Both the position numbers and the translations under genes were made by a program. DNA of 64,000 bases from Nonomuraea spiralis (GTDB lineage Bacteria; Actinomycetota; Actinomycetes; Streptosporangiales; Streptosporangiaceae): positions 1 through 64,000 of the forward strand of contig NZ_BMRC01000038.1 in the NCBI RefSeq assembly GCF_014648435.1, in the 5' to 3' direction. Below the pieces are notes generated by a model. That model did no database searches. It worked only from the letters and a program-made list of their open reading frames with translations, and had not been told where the DNA came from. Below, one piece after another: positions 63,439 to 64,000 of this stretch; position 1 is the stretch's first letter, and each line of letters opens with the position of its first letter.

Positions 63439-64000
63439 TCAGTAGCCCGCGCCCGTCAGCAGGCCCCCGTCCACGGTGAACTCGCTGCCGGTGCAGTAGC
63501 TGGCCCGGTCCGAGGCCAGGAACGCCACCACGTGCGAGACCTCCACCGGCTTGGCGAACCGTTTGATCACCATCGACTTCACGAACGCCTCCACGTCCAC
63601 CTCGGCCATCAGGTCCGGGTTCACCGCCATCGCCGTGTTGATCGCCCCGGGATGCACCGAGTTCACCCGGATCTTGAACCGGGCCAGCTCCCGCGCGGCC
63701 GACTTCGTCAGCCCCCGGACGGCGAACTTCGACGCCGCGTACGCCGACAACCCCTCCGCCCCGACGAAGCCCTCGATCGAGGAGATGTTCACGATCGCGC
63801 CGCGCCCGGCCGCCTTCATGGGGTCGATCACCGACTTGACCCCGAGCCAGGTGCCCTTGAGGTTCACGTCGATCACCCGGTCGAAGTCCTCGGGTTCCAT
63901 GTCCTGGATGCGGCCGTAGGTGAGGATGCCGGCGTTGTTCACCAGGACGTCGAGCCGTCCGTGCAGTTCCGTGGCCGTGTCCACGGCCCGCCGCCACTCG
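63439..64000 (-). CDS. SDR family oxidoreductase (partial, N-terminus outside window)
   Basis: About 187 residues of the C-terminal part are visible; the gene continues past the window end, where EWRRAVDTATELHGRLDVLV reads without a start. It has the NNAG strand (LVNNAGILTYGRIQDMEPED), the catalytic Ser in IVNISSIEGFVGAEGL, the YxxxK in SAYAASKFAVRGLTKSAARE, and RVNSVHPGAINTAM with TGSEFTVDGGLLTGAGY at the end. This resembles 3-alpha/20-beta-hydroxysteroid or glucose dehydrogenase-type SDRs. The NAD(P)-binding N-terminus lies outside the window. Confidence 0.85.
   Translation of the reverse strand, partial: EWRRAVDTATELHGRLDVLVNNAGILTYGRIQDMEPEDFDRVIDVNLKGTWLGVKSVIDPMKAAGRGAIVNISSIEGFVGAEGLSAYAASKFAVRGLTKSAARELARFKIRVNSVHPGAINTAMAVNPDLMAEVDVEAFVKSMVIKRFAKPVEVSHVVAFLASDRASYCTGSEFTVDGGLLTGAGY

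Overview
The window is high-GC DNA (roughly 70% or more by eye) with many GTG starts, 4-base ATGA/GTGA gene overlaps and leaderless-looking promoters. These features, together with dxr-ispG-DUF4081 acetyltransferase, PASTA kinases, MMPL transport, PucR-type regulators and several F420/FMN luciferase-like oxidoreductases, indicate a filamentous actinomycete. The Streptosporangiaceae (Nonomuraea-like) are my best guess, from general gene content only. No tRNA, insertion sequence, integrase, CRISPR array or phage gene was seen. The window reads as chromosome.

Layout. (1) 1-275: 3' end of a 23S rRNA gene, the 5S gene and a UUCG-loop terminator. (2) 585-4469: a membrane-anchored NB-ARC/TPR (NLR-like) ATPase convergent with an exported SPOR/phosphodiester-glycosidase protein. 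(3) 4660-12295: a PucR regulator, P1 peptidase and cupin operon; a TetR plus acyl-CoA synthetase unit divergent from an MFS exporter across a palindromic operator; and an alternative-oxidase-like diiron protein. (4) 12531-23830: an amine, polyamine or GABA catabolic region with two class III aminotransferases, methylmalonate-semialdehyde dehydrogenase, a polyamine-type binding protein, a saccharopine-dehydrogenase-like protein, a PucR and a TetR regulator and an aldehyde dehydrogenase. (5) 23904-25556: a trypsin-like protease and its decayed tandem copy. (6) 25754-30743: dxr and ispG (MEP isoprenoid pathway) without the usual site-2 protease gene between them, then a secreted TAP-type hydrolase and a DUF4081 GNAT. 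(7) 30787-36812: a HipA-like kinase overlapping a DUF3037 gene, an FAD monooxygenase/MarR divergent pair, and three luciferase-like monooxygenases. (8) 36822-44497: two Ser/Thr kinases (one with PASTA domains), a 5'-truncated Gfo/Idh/MocA gene directly behind a TetR gene, and an MMPL transporter divergent from that TetR. (9) 44541-51926: a small secreted protein, a cupin plus ArsR-rhodanese operon, a zinc alcohol dehydrogenase, and a branched-chain-type ABC importer whose two permeases and one ATPase are a single polypeptide. (10) 51918-59448: dienelactone hydrolase, a LysR/DJ-1 pair, an HSL-type hydrolase, a PucR-like regulator and an operon of two acyl-CoA dehydrogenases plus an LLM oxidoreductase. 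(11) 59469-64000: a CHAP-domain membrane protein, two SDR dehydrogenases (one cut by the window end) and an XRE/MmyB-like regulator.

The most interesting link is a 17-bp motif of the form AsCAAGCGnnnGCTmGG. It appears at four promoters: between the divergent LLM genes (35954), twice in front of the ABC importer and divergent alcohol dehydrogenase (47209 and 47269), and at the -10 of the acyl-CoA dehydrogenase operon (56511). It suggests one regulon joining uptake, luciferase-like oxidation, alcohol oxidation and beta-oxidation-type dehydrogenation of an unknown substrate. No obvious regulator for it lies in the window.
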